Shown: positions 1 to 9,998 of the stretch, piece by piece
How positions within the stretch are numbered: the first letter of the stretch is position 1
Layout: each line of letters starts with the position of its first letter
From: ZC4RG30 sp963812195
GTDB taxonomy: Bacteria; Pseudomonadota; Gammaproteobacteria; Steroidobacterales; Steroidobacteraceae
NCBI GenBank assembly: GCA_963812195.1
Contig: CAWEUI010000015.1
Location: 62,001-126,000, forward strand
Direction: 5' to 3'
Length of the DNA stretch: 64,000 bases
Program-made: the position numbers and the translations under genes
The notes under the pieces: generated by a model
The model's database searches: none
The model's input: the letters and a program-made list of their open reading frames with translations, nothing else
What the model was told of the DNA's origin: nothing

Positions 1-910
1 ACCGCGCCGTGCGATTCCTCGAACGCGGTGTAGAAATCCGTGTCGTGCCACAGGCCGGCGCCGACCCACATCAGGCGTACGCGTTCGTCCGGGTAACAGG
101 CGATGCCGCGGCACACGCGCTGGCCGATTTCGTCGTGGAAGTGCTGCGCGTGGGACAGGGCCCAGTCGCTGCCGCGCACCCATTGCGTGGCCATCACGTT
201 GGCGATCTGTTCGGTCATGCGCACCGGCGTGGCCGGCGCCGCGGCGATCAGCTTGCGGGTCGCGTCGAAGATCTCTTCCTGCTGATTGACCCGGTCGAGC
301 CGCTCGGCCGAGCGCCGCGGCGATCCAACTTGTGCCGCTGATCGACTCCAGGCGCGCCACCAGCCGCTCCAGCGTTGCCGACGGGAACTGCCAGCCGATG
401 TGGCTCGACCAGCTCGCGCCAGTTGTGGCGGGTCAGTTCCCACCAGCGCGGCGGCAGGTCGCGCGGCACCGGGGTTGTCGATCAGGAACAGCTTCGCTGC
501 CGAAGGCGTCGGCCCACATGCGTGAAGACGGGCTCGAATGCAGTCGCAGGTCAGCCGCGCGCACAGCAGGCTCGGGCGCGGCAGTCCGCCCCAGGGTGCT
601 TCGCCGGCTTCACGATAACGCGTGGTGGCCAGGCCCAGGCTGCAGTAGCGGCACAGCTCGCTGCGGCAGGCCATCGGCGCTCATGGCATCGAGAGAATGC
701 CGGTGCCTGGCGCTTGGCTGCTACCAGCGCCGACCACCACTGGTTGCTGACCGCGGGAATGCCCAGCAGGTCGAACAGTTCGAATGGCACGTCGGCCTGG
801 ATCAGCGCATAGGGCCGGCGCTCTTCGAACACCTTGCGGCGCAGATCGGCGAACCACTGCTTCTGGAAGGCGCCCGCGGCCACGGTGGATTCGAGCTGCT
901 TCTCAGCCAT
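1..910 (-). pseudogene. 2-hydroxyacyl-CoA dehydratase D-component, second subunit (partial, frame-broken)
   Basis: The gene starts at ATG 910 (MAEKQLES) and runs off the left edge. Translated pieces in different frames match the HgdB/HadC/BcrC family of 2-hydroxyacyl-CoA dehydratases: an N-terminal piece reading YALIQADVPFELFDLLGIP then AVSNQWWS, and near the edge MWVGAGLWHDTDFYTAFEES. The frame is lost near 700 and more than once before about 340. The family uses a [4Fe-4S] cluster to dehydrate or reduce CoA thioesters after ATP-driven one-electron activation. The start overlaps the end of the upstream subunit by a few bases, as expected for a heterodimer operon. No activator ATPase gene is in the window. 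Family assignment is firm; the exact substrate is unknown and the indels may be sequence errors. Confidence 0.7.
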
Positions 911-2020
911 GCGCGCCGCCTTGCGCGCTGGCGGCACAGCATCAGCAGCTGCCGATCTGCCTCGCGCATCCGGCGCCGGCAGGGCGCCTCGGGATCGCGC
1001 GCTCAAGAGCGACATGGGGGATGCCGCGGCGCTGCGAGCGCGGCGCGCATGCGCGGATAGTCCCAGCCGAAGCGTGCATCGTCGGGCGGCAGCAGAATCA
1101 ACGCCGACGTCAATGCCTTCCAGCGCCGCTTCGAAGCGGCGCATCGAGCATGGCACGGGTGCGCGCGCGGTGATGGATTGTGTGGCGTAGCGGTGGGCAA
1201 GCGCGGCGGAACGGATCGTCCGGCAGCGTCGACGTCCGCGGCCGCGCCATCCGTACCGAATGGGCTGATCTCATCCACGAGCGTGGCGCCGCAGCGGCTC
1301 GATCGCGGCATGCAGTGTCGTGGAATCGACCGGCGCGCCGGCCAGCAGCAGGCGCGGCAACGTACGCGGTGCGCGCGTGGCGAGCGTCGCAACGGTGCGT
1401 TCCACCAGCGGCACATAGCCGTCTGTGGGCGGACTCCCAGAAACGCGCCGAGCATCGGCAGGGCTTCGACGCCGCTGACACGCGGCGGGTCCGTGCGCAG
1501 CGCAAGCAGGCGCCGGGCCGCGCCGCGCGCCGGCATTGGCACCGGCAATCTGTGCATGCAGCTCGCCGGTGTCGAAGTGGCTACCGGTGAGCTGCGCGAG
1601 CGTGGCAAGCAGCTCGCGCACCCGTGCGGTGTTGTAGGTCTGCGATTTCCGGGCCCGGCGATTGCAGCAGGTCGAACAGCAGCACCGGCGGTACCCGCAC
1701 CCGGCCGCAGTCGCCGCAATTCCTTCAGGTACAGGAAGGCCTTGTAGTCCTGATCGGAAGTGCGCGGCAGCACGATGGCCGCATAGTCCTGCGAGCGCGC
1801 CGGTCAGCGCGGCTTCGAACAGCTGGCGCAGCCGCGATGCAAAGACGTCGGGTTCCACCGTGGCATCGGCGGCGGGAGTCGGTGCCGGGCTGCCGCGCGC
1901 GAAGACGGGCCGGAGCCGCGCGGCGCGGACGACTTCCACCGGCACCGAGGGCCACGTGAGCAGTACGGCTGGAAGGTCGGGAGGCGCGGCAGACTGCAGG
2001 GCGATGTCGGCGTGCGGCAT
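907..2020 (-). pseudogene. 2-hydroxyacyl-CoA dehydratase D-component, first subunit (frame-broken)
   Basis: ATG 2020 (MPHADIAL) lies 10 bases past the CaiB-family stop and has an AAGG ribosome site 8 bases upstream. The first 75 residues are clean. The rest must be pieced from different frames: LPRTSDQDYKAFLYLKELRR, then YNTARVRELLATLAQLTGSH, then RLLLAGAPVDSTTLHAAIE, then FGWDYPRMRAALAA. These are characteristic of the HgdB-like dehydratase subunit, which is normally about 370-430 residues, so the interval length fits. At least four frame changes in 1.1 kb make it untranslatable as written. It is probably co-transcribed with the CoA-transferase upstream, which would make the CoA ester, and with the second subunit downstream. 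Confidence 0.7.
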
Positions 2021-2030
2021 CGCGTTGCCT

Positions 2031-3290
2031 TCAGATGTTGCCGGCGGTGCGCAGCCGCGCCAGCCGCGCCGCGTCGTAACCCAGCCAGGTGCCATACACC
2101 AGCTCGTTGTCCTGCCCGAGGCAAGGCGCGGGCCGGGACTGGAGTGGATCTCCCGCCGAGAAGCGGATCGGCAGGCCCGGACCGATCACGTCGGCCACGC
2201 GACCGTACTGCGGATGCTCCAGGCGCACCGTCTCGCCGCGTTCGAGCACGCGCGGGTCCCGCACGGCGTCGGCGGGTGAGCGCACGGGCGCGGCCGGCAC
2301 GCCATGGCTTTCGAACAGTTCCACGATCTGCTGCATCGGCCGCGCGCGCGTGAATTCCTCCAGGCAGTTGTTCATGGCATCCACGTTCTCGACACGCGCG
2401 TCGCGCGTGGCAAAGCGCGGATCGGCGGCCAGGTCCGGCCGTTTCATCGCCGCAAACACGCCGCGCGCGAACTGTTCAGTCGGTGCGCAGATCGCGACAT
2501 AGCCGTCGGCGGCCTGGAAGATGCCGAACGGGGCAAGGCGCGGCACCATGAGGCCGGTGCTCTGCGGGATGCCGCAGGCCTCCAGCAGGTCGAATGGTTC
2601 GGCGGCGACCAGCGAGCACAGCACGCCGAGCATCGACACGTCCACCTGCTGGCCGATTCCGGTCTGATCACGCTGCCGCAGGGCCGCCAGGATGCCGATC
2701 ACGGCAAACACCGGCGCGAGCAGGTCCGCCAACGGCACGCCCACCCGCACCGGCGGCTCGCCCGGATTGCCGGAGGTCATCATCACACCGCTCAGTGCCT
2801 GAATGATGCTGTCCATGGCCTTGCCGGTGCCGGTCCCCTGGTTGGCGCCGAAGCCGGATATCGAACAGTAGATGATGCGCGGATTGAGCGCGCGCGCGAA
2901 CGGGTAATCGACGCCCAGGCGACGCAACGCCCCCGGACTGAAGTTCTCGACCACGATATCGGCCTTGCGGACCAGGTCGGCATATACCTCGCGCGAACCC
3001 GGTCGCTTCAGGTCCAGGGTCACGGCGTACTTGCCGCGCAAGCGGTTCAGGGCGGCAACGGATACATCATCGCCGTTGCAGCGACCCAGCGACACGCCAT
3101 GTGCGCCAAGGAACGGTGCATTCTCGCGGCACGGGTCGGGCGAGGCGGGGTTTTCGATCTTGATGACACGTGCGCCGAGCCCTGCCAGCAGGAACGTCGC
3201 ATAGGGTCCGGCCAGCGCGAGTGTCATGTCGAGCACGGTGAGGCCCGCCAGCGGGCCGGTCTGCTGGGCGCTTTCGGTGTCGCTGCTCAT
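2031..3290 (-). CDS. CaiB/BaiF (class III) CoA-transferase
   Basis: An intact 419-residue protein. The N-terminus (LAGLTVLDMTLALAGPYAT) and the motif VVENFSPGALRRLGVDY are typical of class III CoA-transferases such as formyl-CoA transferase and CaiB. The Asp at about residue 159 in KAMDSIIQALSG sits where the family carries its catalytic aspartate, which forms mixed anhydride and CoA-thioester intermediates. It lies 64 bases downstream of the LysR gene and 10 bases upstream of a 2-hydroxyacyl-CoA dehydratase gene, all on one strand. In characterised fermentative pathways (for example 2-hydroxyisocaproate, HadA with HadBC) this pairing transfers CoA onto a 2-hydroxy acid before dehydration. 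Substrate is inferred only from context. Confidence 0.85.
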   Translation of the reverse strand: MSSDTESAQQTGPLAGLTVLDMTLALAGPYATFLLAGLGARVIKIENPASPDPCRENAPFLGAHGVSLGRCNGDDVSVAALNRLRGKYAVTLDLKRPGSREVYADLVRKADIVVENFSPGALRRLGVDYPFARALNPRIIYCSISGFGANQGTGTGKAMDSIIQALSGVMMTSGNPGEPPVRVGVPLADLLAPVFAVIGILAALRQRDQTGIGQQVDVSMLGVLCSLVAAEPFDLLEACGIPQSTGLMVPRLAPFGIFQAADGYVAICAPTEQFARGVFAAMKRPDLAADPRFATRDARVENVDAMNNCLEEFTRARPMQQIVELFESHGVPAAPVRSPADAVRDPRVLERGETVRLEHPQYGRVADVIGPGLPIRFSAGDPLQSRPAPCLGQDNELVYGTWLGYDAARLARLRTAGNI

Positions 3291-3354
3291 GCCGGATGCC
3301 GCCGCAGTCTAGTGACGGGCCGGCGAATCGGCCAAGACTTTGCTGCAGAGCTGG

Positions 3355-4260
3355 TCAGACGTCGCGCGTCTTTTCACCCCGGCAACAGCGGCGCGACAGC
3401 TCGACGAATTCACGCACCAGCCGCGATGTGTTGCCGCTCTTCCAGGCCACTACCACGGATACCGTCGGCACCGGATTGCAGTCCAGCGGCCGGAACGTCA
3501 CCCCCTGCGGCAACACGGCGGTGATCGAGTCGGGCAGCAGGGCGAACCCGAGTCCTTCCTGCACCATCTGCAGGTGACCGAGCACGTTGTCGGCGCTGGA
3601 GACGGCGTGCATGCGAATGCCGGCCTGACGGTACAGGGTCGCGGCCGCGTCGTGCAGCGCCGGCGACAGCGTTCGCTCCAGCGTGATGCATGGCAGGTCG
3701 TCGAGGCTGCTGACGGGAATGCGTTTGCGGCGCGCCAGCGGATGATGTGCCGGCAACACGATAACCATCGATTCGCGCAGCAACTCGCAGCCATCCAGTC
3801 CGTCATGTTCGAGCGGACCGCGCATGAAGGCCACGTCCAGCTCGCCTGATTTCAGGCCGGCCACCGGATCGACCGCGTACTTGCTGTGCAGGGTCAGGCG
3901 CAGGTCCGGCAGGTGCGCGGCGATGAGTGGCCGCAGGGCCGGCAGGATGCGGATGTCCGCCGAAGGAAAGGTGCCCACGGACATGTCGCCGGCGCGTCCT
4001 TCGGCGGCCTGCCGGGCGAGCTGCCGCGCATGATCGACCCTGCCGAGGATGTCCCGGGCCTGGCGCAGGAAAATGCGCCCGGCGTTGGTGAGTGCAACGT
4101 GATGGCGGCTGCGGTCGAGCAACTGCACGCCGACGCTCTTTTCCAGCTGCCGGATCTGCTGGCTCAGCGATGGCTGAGCGGTGCGCAGCCGGGCCGCGGC
4201 GCGCGTGAAGTTCAGCTCCTCGGCGACGGCAACGAAATAGCGGAGATGGCGCAGTTCCAC
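3355..4260 (-). CDS. LysR-family transcriptional regulator
   Basis: A 301-residue protein with a GTG start at 4260. The N-terminal winged helix-turn-helix is canonical (MELRHLRYFVAVAEELNFTR, then TAQPSLSQQIRQLEK), followed by a periplasmic-binding-protein-like effector domain from about residue 90. It is on the same strand as, and upstream of, the CoA-transferase and dehydratase genes, so it may sit in or control that cluster. The sequence resembles the CatM/BenM-like branch (HHPLARRKRIPVSSL region), but the effector cannot be named. Confidence 0.88.
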   Translation of the reverse strand: MELRHLRYFVAVAEELNFTRAAARLRTAQPSLSQQIRQLEKSVGVQLLDRSRHHVALTNAGRIFLRQARDILGRVDHARQLARQAAEGRAGDMSVGTFPSADIRILPALRPLIAAHLPDLRLTLHSKYAVDPVAGLKSGELDVAFMRGPLEHDGLDGCELLRESMVIVLPAHHPLARRKRIPVSSLDDLPCITLERTLSPALHDAAATLYRQAGIRMHAVSSADNVLGHLQMVQEGLGFALLPDSITAVLPQGVTFRPLDCNPVPTVSVVVAWKSGNTSRLVREFVELSRRCCRGEKTRDV

Positions 4261-4410
4261 TATCGCAGGCTAGACATGGTGAGACGGACTTGCAATCACC
4301 ACGCGTTGTTCACCACTACCAAATGGACTGCAGCCGCGCTACGCTCGCGCGCTCGCGTTGCGCAGTGCCCGCATGGTTGCATCCAGCGCCGTATCGCCAA
4401 GGAGAAGCCG

Positions 4411-4926
4411 TTGGGTGAGCACAGCACAGGACGGGGAGCCCGGAGTTCGCCGCAGCCCCGCGGCCCGGGATCCGCTCGCGTTGCGCAAGCCTCCGTGGTC
4501 GATTTCGCCGGCCTGGATGATCTGCTCGGTTACGGTCTGCGTCGCGCGCAGGGTGCCGTGCATCGCAACTACATGGCGGCGATCGGCGCACTGCGGATCA
4601 CCCAGAAGCAGGCCGCCGTGTTGTGGCTGGTGCAGAGCAATCCGGGCGTTGTCCAGGGTGTCATCGGAACCACCCTGGGAATGGATCGCGCCACCATGAT
4701 GGCGCTGGTCGTGCGCCTGGAACGCAGGGGACTGTTGACTCGACGGCGCTCCCGGGTTGACGCCCGGCGCCGCGAGCTGCACCTCACGGCAACCGGCACC
4801 GCGCTGATGCGGCAGGTACGCAAGCGGATCATCCGGCACGAGAGTCATCTGCAGCGGGCATTCAGCAAATCCGATCTGCGCACGCTGATGCGGCTGCTGC
4901 GAGTCCTGCAGCAGCTCGATGATTGA
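4411..4926 (+). CDS. MarR-family transcriptional regulator
   Basis: The last 143 residues form a MarR winged-helix protein: a first helix (FAGLDDLLGYGLRRAQGAV), recognition region (TTLGMDRATMMALVVRLERR) and wing (GLLTRRRSRVDARRRELHLT). Many in-frame start choices exist. I favour TTG 4411, which has AAGGAG 6 bases upstream and gives 171 residues; GTG 4495 would give a shorter, 143-residue protein. It ends six bases from the end of the convergent GH51 gene. MarR proteins usually repress and respond to small phenolics, which would suit the aromatic genes nearby, but no target is visible. Confidence 0.75.
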   Translation: MGEHSTGRGARSSPQPRGPGSARVAQASVVDFAGLDDLLGYGLRRAQGAVHRNYMAAIGALRITQKQAAVLWLVQSNPGVVQGVIGTTLGMDRATMMALVVRLERRGLLTRRRSRVDARRRELHLTATGTALMRQVRKRIIRHESHLQRAFSKSDLRTLMRLLRVLQQLDD

Positions 4927-4931
4927 CACTT

Positions 4932-6514
4932 TCAGGGCTGCAGGCCGATCACGCTGACCGACTTGGCCGGCAGGTCGACCACGATGCGGCCCGCGTTCAC
5001 CGTTGCGGCAAGCGGTCGCGGTACGACCGCATCCGGGGCGTCGAAGGTGTTGATGCTGTCCACACGCGGCGCGGTGAGCGTCTGGCCCGAAGCCGAGCGC
5101 ACATTGGCGCCGTTCACGGCGGCCTCGATGTGCACGGCGTGCTCGGGGTCCGTGTTGGTCAGCGCCAGCCACACCTTGCCGTCCTTGTCACGCGCCGCGA
5201 TGGCATCCACGCGCGGCAAGGTGATCGACCCTTCGCTCCAGCTGCCGGCGTCGAGGCTCACGGGCAGGAATGCGGCGTCCTGGAACGGCACATACATGCG
5301 ATACACGTAGTACGTGGGTGTGCGCAGCATCCTTGGGCCGTCGGTGAGGATCATGGCCTGCAGCACGTTGATCATCTGCGCGATGTTGGCCATGCGCACG
5401 CGGGCGGCGTGGCGCGCGAAGATGTCCAGGTTCAGCGCCGTCAGCACGGCATCGCGCAGGCTGTTCTGCTGGCTGAGGAACCCCGGATTGCTGCCCGGCA
5501 ATGGCGCATACCAGGCGCCCCATTCATCCACCGCAAGGGCCAGCTTCCGGCCCGGGTCGTAGCGATCCATGATGGCCTCGTGCTCGCTGATCAGCCCGTC
5601 CATCTGCAGGGTCTTGTGCAGGATCTCGGCGTACTGCTTTGCGCCGAACCCGGTGGAAACGTGCTTGTGGTCCCAGTCGATGACCGTGTAGTTGTGCAAC
5701 GAGAGACCGTCGATGTCCCAGCTCCACTTGCGGTTCTGCCACGCCTTCATCACCGCTTCGGTCCATTCGGTGAAGCGCGTCTCGCCGCCGCCGGGACCGA
5801 CCGCGATGCGCAGCATGTGGTTCGCGTCCTGCTCCCTGGGGTTGAAGTTGCGCACGAAGCGCGCGTAGATCTTCAGCTGGCTCACGTAGTAATCCGGCGT
5901 CATGTTGCCGCCGCAGTCCCAGCTCTCGTTGCCGATGCCCAGGATCGGTACCTGCCAGGGTTCGGGATGTCCGTTGGCCGCGCGCTCCTCACCCAGCGTG
6001 GTCGGCTGGTCGGTGGTCATGTACTCCAGCCACTCGGCCGCCTCGCGCGGGGTGCCGGATCCGACGTTCACGGATACATAGGCGCGGCGCCGATCTGCTG
6101 CATGAAATCCATGTATTCGTGCGTGCCGAAGGTGTTCGGCTCGGTCACGCCGCCCCAATCCGGGTTCAATGTGACCGCGCGCTTCGGGCCGATGCCGTTG
6201 CGCCAGTGATAGTCGTCGGCAAAGCAGCCGCCCGGCCAGCGCACATTCGGCACGTGCAGCTCGCGCAGTGCTGCCACCACGTCATTGCGGATGCCGCGCG
6301 TGTTGGCAATGGGCGAGTCCGGGCCGACCCAGATGCCACCGTAGATGCCATGGCCCAGGTGCTCGGCGAACTGGCCGAATATGTTGCGGTTGATGGTCGC
6401 GCCGGGATGCGCGGCATCGACGCTCAGTGCCACTGTCACCGGCGGCGCGGCCGCGCTGCTGGAGGCAGCGCTCCACACCAGGCAGCACAATGCCAACGAA
6501 ATTCTCTGCCACAT
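4932..6514 (-). CDS. GH51 alpha-L-arabinofuranosidase, secreted (one frameshift)
   Basis: Start ATG 6514 (MWQRISLALCC) has a strong GGGGGAGAT ribosome site and opens a signal peptide ending near SSSAAA. The catalytic barrel follows: INRNIFGQFAEHLGHGIYGG, VRWPGGCFADDYHWR, the acid/base Glu in GIGNESWDCGG (near base 5925) and the nucleophile Glu in AVDEWGAWY (near 5523). A C-terminal beta-sandwich completes about 527 residues, normal for GH51. One base is missing near 6085 (IGAAP then YVSVNVGSGTPREAAEW); the total length is consistent with a single deletion. It should release L-arabinose from arabinan or arabinoxylan side chains. The downstream-coded end abuts the MarR gene; upstream, 38 bases away, is the lipoprotein gene of the GH43 pair. 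Confidence 0.9.
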
Positions 6515-6552
6515 ATCTCCCCCTTGTCCCATCGCGATCCCTGCAGACCGTT

Positions 6553-7242
6553 CTACTGTGCCTGCAAGGATACCTTCAATCCCAGGACCGGCTGATCGTG
6601 CCCGTCCAGGAAGCGCGCGCAGAAATCGGTTGCGCCGCCGCCGTTGATGACCGCCGCACGAATCACGTTGCGGCCCCGGTGGAGAGTCAACCGTCTGGAG
6701 ACGCCATCGTCAATGACGCTTTGGCGGTCGCCATAGATGGCGATAACCCGATCGCCATTGAGCCACCAGACCGAAGCGGCGTTCGAGCAGATGGCCAGCC
6801 GGGCATCGGGCAGCTCCACCGGCGAGTTCACGGTGGTGACCACCCAGAACAACACGTTGGAAGTCGGCTTGGACAGTGACCAGGCGAAATGGTACAGGTT
6901 GATGTTGTAGGCCTTCGATTCCACGGCATGCCAGCGCAGCGGCCCGTTGTGGTCCACGACATCGCCTTCGCGCGGCACAGTGGTGGGCGTGTCGGGCAGC
7001 GCGGCGGTGCGCACGGCGGCTTCCACCGCGTTGTCGCCGAGCTGTCCATTCACCCCTATGGGTTCCAGTACCAGCCACCGGCGAATGAACCCCTGCGCGT
7101 CGACCGGGCCGGACGCGCCCGCAGGATGTCTCAGCGATGCCGGCGGCGGGCGCGGTGCCGTCGCATCGTCGGCCGCCCGGCCACGCAGCGCGAGGCAGCC
7201 GGCCAGCACGCAGATTCCGGATGCGACCAACCGTCTGATCAT
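6553..7242 (-). CDS. Lipoprotein with glycosidase-associated beta-sandwich domain
   Basis: A 229-residue protein starting at ATG 7242, whose ATGA overlaps the TGA of the upstream GH43 gene. The N-terminus MIRRLVASGICVLAGCLALR carries a lipobox-like LAGC, so it is probably an outer-envelope lipoprotein. The mature part (GFIRRWLVLEPIGVNGQLGD, then VWWLNGDRVIAIYGDRQ and LHRGRNVIRAAVINGGG) looks like the galactose-binding-type beta-sandwich found appended to acetylxylan esterases and other glycosidases. It has no visible catalytic motif. Read in the raw sequence it appears fused to the GH43 protein, but only because that gene carries a frameshift. Role as a carbohydrate-binding partner is inference. 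Confidence 0.65.
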   Translation of the reverse strand: MIRRLVASGICVLAGCLALRGRAADDATAPRPPPASLRHPAGASGPVDAQGFIRRWLVLEPIGVNGQLGDNAVEAAVRTAALPDTPTTVPREGDVVDHNGPLRWHAVESKAYNINLYHFAWSLSKPTSNVLFWVVTTVNSPVELPDARLAICSNAASVWWLNGDRVIAIYGDRQSVIDDGVSRRLTLHRGRNVIRAAVINGGGATDFCARFLDGHDQPVLGLKVSLQAQ

Positions 7243-8757
7243 GGGACTGCGACGCTCCAGCGCTGGCGATCGCTGCCGGGATCGAACTGCTCCAGCGTCG
7301 GCATGCTGCTGCCGACTGCCGATAGCGCCAGCGGCCGGCGTCGAGCCCGGTACCACCTTCGGCATGATTCGATAGGTGCCGTCCGCGAGCTGGTCGATGC
7401 GCCACAATTGCTCCGCCGCACCGGTGAACTCCGGCACCGTGGTGAGCTCGCCGCCGGCCGTTGCGGCAAGGGCTCGCTGCGTACCGGCGACGGTGATCCG
7501 GAACCAGGGCGATCCGGGGTAACCGCCTGCGTCGCCGACCGGCGAGATCCGCCACTTCTGCTGGGCCTGCAGCATCGCCGGACCAAGTCGCACATCCACC
7601 GGGCCAGTCGGCCAGTTTGCCGCCACCTGTGCCGCGTCCTGGTCGGCAATGGCCGCGGCTGCAGCCGCGTCGGGCGCGCCGCCCGGGCGGCGTCGTGGCG
7701 GTCCGCCAACCGGCATCCCCTGTACGGCCAGCTCCAGTACCGTGCCGGTGCGCGCCGATTCGATCGCATAAGTACCGGCGGTGAAGTTGTCGCCGGCCAC
7801 CGGCCAGCCGTCGCGCCACAGCAGCGGGCGGATGTCCAGCACACTGCTGCCGCCACGATCCAGGTCCGCCTCGTAATGCATCGAGAATTTCTGCACGCCG
7901 TCGCCCAGGTCCAGCAGGCCGAAGTGCCCGGGTCCGATATGTCGTCCACGGGCACCGGCAAACAGCTTGCCGCCGCCTTCGAGCATGCCGATGCCCATGT
8001 TGTCCCGGTACGGGCCGGTAATCCTGCGCGAGCGTCCCACCCTGATGTTGTACGTGGAGTTCGCGCCCGCGCAGCACGAGCCATGATTGACGAGCAGGTA
8101 GTACCAGCCCTCGTGCTTGATGATGACCGAGGCTTCGGAGTTGATGGCGATGTTGGTGGGCGACCGCCCGGGATAACGACGCAAACCGGTCTTCGGATCC
8201 AGTTCCACCAGGCGGATGTAGCCGAAATACGAGCCGTACGTCAGCCACAACCTGCCATCGCCGGGATCCAGGAATACTCCCGGATCAATCGCGTTGCTGT
8301 CTTCAATGCCGTCCGACCACACCACCGGCCCGCTGTCGGTCCACTTGAAATCGGCGGACTGTGGATCCAGGCTCCGGCCCACCAGCAGGCCCACCGCGGC
8401 CTTCGGCTGCCTGCCGGGGGCGGCATAGTAGAGAAAGAATTTCCCGCCGACATGGATGATGTCCGGCGCCCAGGTGTTGTTGCCGCCGCGCGCCAGCACC
8501 TGCGGTCCGGGCTTGCCGCCGGGCACCGCGGACATCAGCGAGCCGGCATGACGCCAGGTCCAGCCGTCATCGGAGACCAGCATCGGCAATCCGCGGCCGG
8601 TGCCGTAAGTGTAGAAGCGCCCCTCGAACTGGATCACCGTCGACGGATCGTGGACTGCCGGCTGGCCGTCCAGCGCCCAGACAGTCGAAGCCACCGCGCA
8701 AAGTGCGATGCTCAGGCACAACTCACGCAGCAGGCGCGGGCGAATACTCGTTTCCAT
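7239..8757 (-). CDS. GH43 arabinan endo-1,5-alpha-L-arabinosidase with C-terminal lectin-like domain (one frameshift)
   Basis: I start at ATG 8757 (METSIRPRLLRELCLSIAL), which opens a signal peptide ending near VWA; GTG 8802 is an alternative. The five-blade propeller carries the GH43 triad: Asp in PAVHDPSTVI, Asp in DSNAIDPGVF and Glu in INSEASVII. WAPDIIHVGGKFFLYYA is also typical of arabinanases. After about residue 330 a ricin-type or related lectin domain follows, interrupted by an Ala/Pro-rich stretch. One extra base near 7330 pushes the reading frame into the next gene; in the corrected frame the protein ends SSMPTLEQFDPGSDRQRWSV and stops at 7239, about 505 residues. Endo-cleavage of linear arabinan would feed the GH51 enzyme. 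Confidence 0.82.
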
Positions 8758-9038
8758 CGGCTGCGCAGTGTACGACCCTTCGCGCGCGGTGCGGAAAGCC
8801 ACCTTCGTGCGGCGCGACTATTTGGATATTCGCGGCGCATTCCTGGAAGATTGCAACGCCGTTCGAGTTGCGCAAAATGAAGGGCATCTATGGCCCTGCG
8901 GCTGCTGTGCCGGGTGCAATGCAACTCTGCTAGGCTCGATCCGGACCGCTCTTTTGTCGCTGCACGTTGCCCTGGATGGTCCGCCCATCGTGCAGCCGGC
9001 GAAAGCGGCAGCAAAACAACAGATTTCAGGGGATATCG

Positions 9039-9998
9039 ATGAATCACATTCGCCGTTCAGCGCTCGGCGCCGCACTCGTCGGGGCAGTGGCGTGGCTGGT
9101 CTTCAGCACCTCGGCGGTCGGGCAGGCACCGCCGGGGCCAGGGCCAGGTGCCGGGCGTGGTCCGGGCGCCCCGCGCGCGTTTAGCGCGGATCCGCGCGCC
9201 GAGCAACGTACCTATCACCTGGACGGTGCGGATATCGATGTACCGTATTGTCTGTACAAGTCGTCCAAGGTCACCAGGGACAAGCCTGCGCCACTGATCG
9301 TGTCGCTGCATGGCTTCGGCGCACCGCCCGCGATCATGTGCAACAAGACGGCCATCGATCTGGCGGAAGAGGGTGGCTACATCATGGTGGCCCCGATGGG
9401 GTACAGCACCGCGGGCTGGTACGGCTCTCCGGTGATCAGAATGGGCGCTGGCCGTGGCCCGCGACCCCGGGGTGCCGGTGGACCGCCTCCGGGGGCTGCG
9501 CCGGGTCCTGGTCCGGGCGCGGGTCCGCCCGCCGCTGCCGCGCAGGAGGGCCCCAGCAATGCCGACATCGAGAAGTGGAGCGAGGCCGACGTGATGAACG
9601 TGCTGGCAATGATGCGCAAGGAGTTCAACGTCGATCCCGCGCGCATCTACCTGACAGGCCACTCCATGGGCGGTGCCGGCACGCTGTTCCTGGCATCCAA
9701 GCACGCCGACATCTGGGCCGCGGCGGCGGCCGTGGCGCCGGCTTCCTTCATGATGAACAACACTCGTGCGGACATCCTCAAGGGTATCGAGGCCGGCGGG
9801 GTCCCGTTGCTGATCGTGCAGGGCGATGCGGACACCGTCGTGCCACCGGCCAACACACGCATGTGGGTCGAGACCGCGAAGCAACTGGGCATGCCGGACT
9901 TCAAGTACGTGGAGCAGCCGGGCATCAATCACGGGCCGGTCATTACCTCCAGCCAGAAGGATGTCTTCGACTTCTTCAACCATCACTCCAGGAAGTGA
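9039..9998 (+). CDS. Secreted alpha/beta hydrolase (PHB-depolymerase/feruloyl-esterase-like)
   Basis: ATG 9039 (MNHIRRSALG) follows a CAGGGGAT ribosome site and gives 319 residues with a signal peptide ending near VGQA. PLIVSLHGFG is the oxyanion strand, Ser209 lies in LTGHSMGGAG, an Asp follows in IVQGDADTVVPP and a His in GINHGPV, so the triad is complete. The fold is that of COG3509/COG4099 esterases. Two low-complexity stretches are odd: a Pro/Gly run just after the signal peptide (PPGPGPGAGRGPG) and a second Gly/Pro insert of about 30 residues near residue 150. Substrate is not determinable; the neighbouring genes make an esterified plant polymer plausible. The end overlaps the convergent AraC gene by 23 bases. 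Confidence 0.8.
   Translation: MNHIRRSALGAALVGAVAWLVFSTSAVGQAPPGPGPGAGRGPGAPRAFSADPRAEQRTYHLDGADIDVPYCLYKSSKVTRDKPAPLIVSLHGFGAPPAIMCNKTAIDLAEEGGYIMVAPMGYSTAGWYGSPVIRMGAGRGPRPRGAGGPPPGAAPGPGPGAGPPAAAAQEGPSNADIEKWSEADVMNVLAMMRKEFNVDPARIYLTGHSMGGAGTLFLASKHADIWAAAAAVAPASFMMNNTRADILKGIEAGGVPLLIVQGDADTVVPPANTRMWVETAKQLGMPDFKYVEQPGINHGPVITSSQKDVFDFFNHHSRK

Noticed and set aside
6889..8880. A 663-codon open frame on the plus strand
   Set aside because: It is antisense to the GH43 and lipoprotein genes; its translation is Arg/His/Gln-rich without any domain. High GC content creates many such frames.
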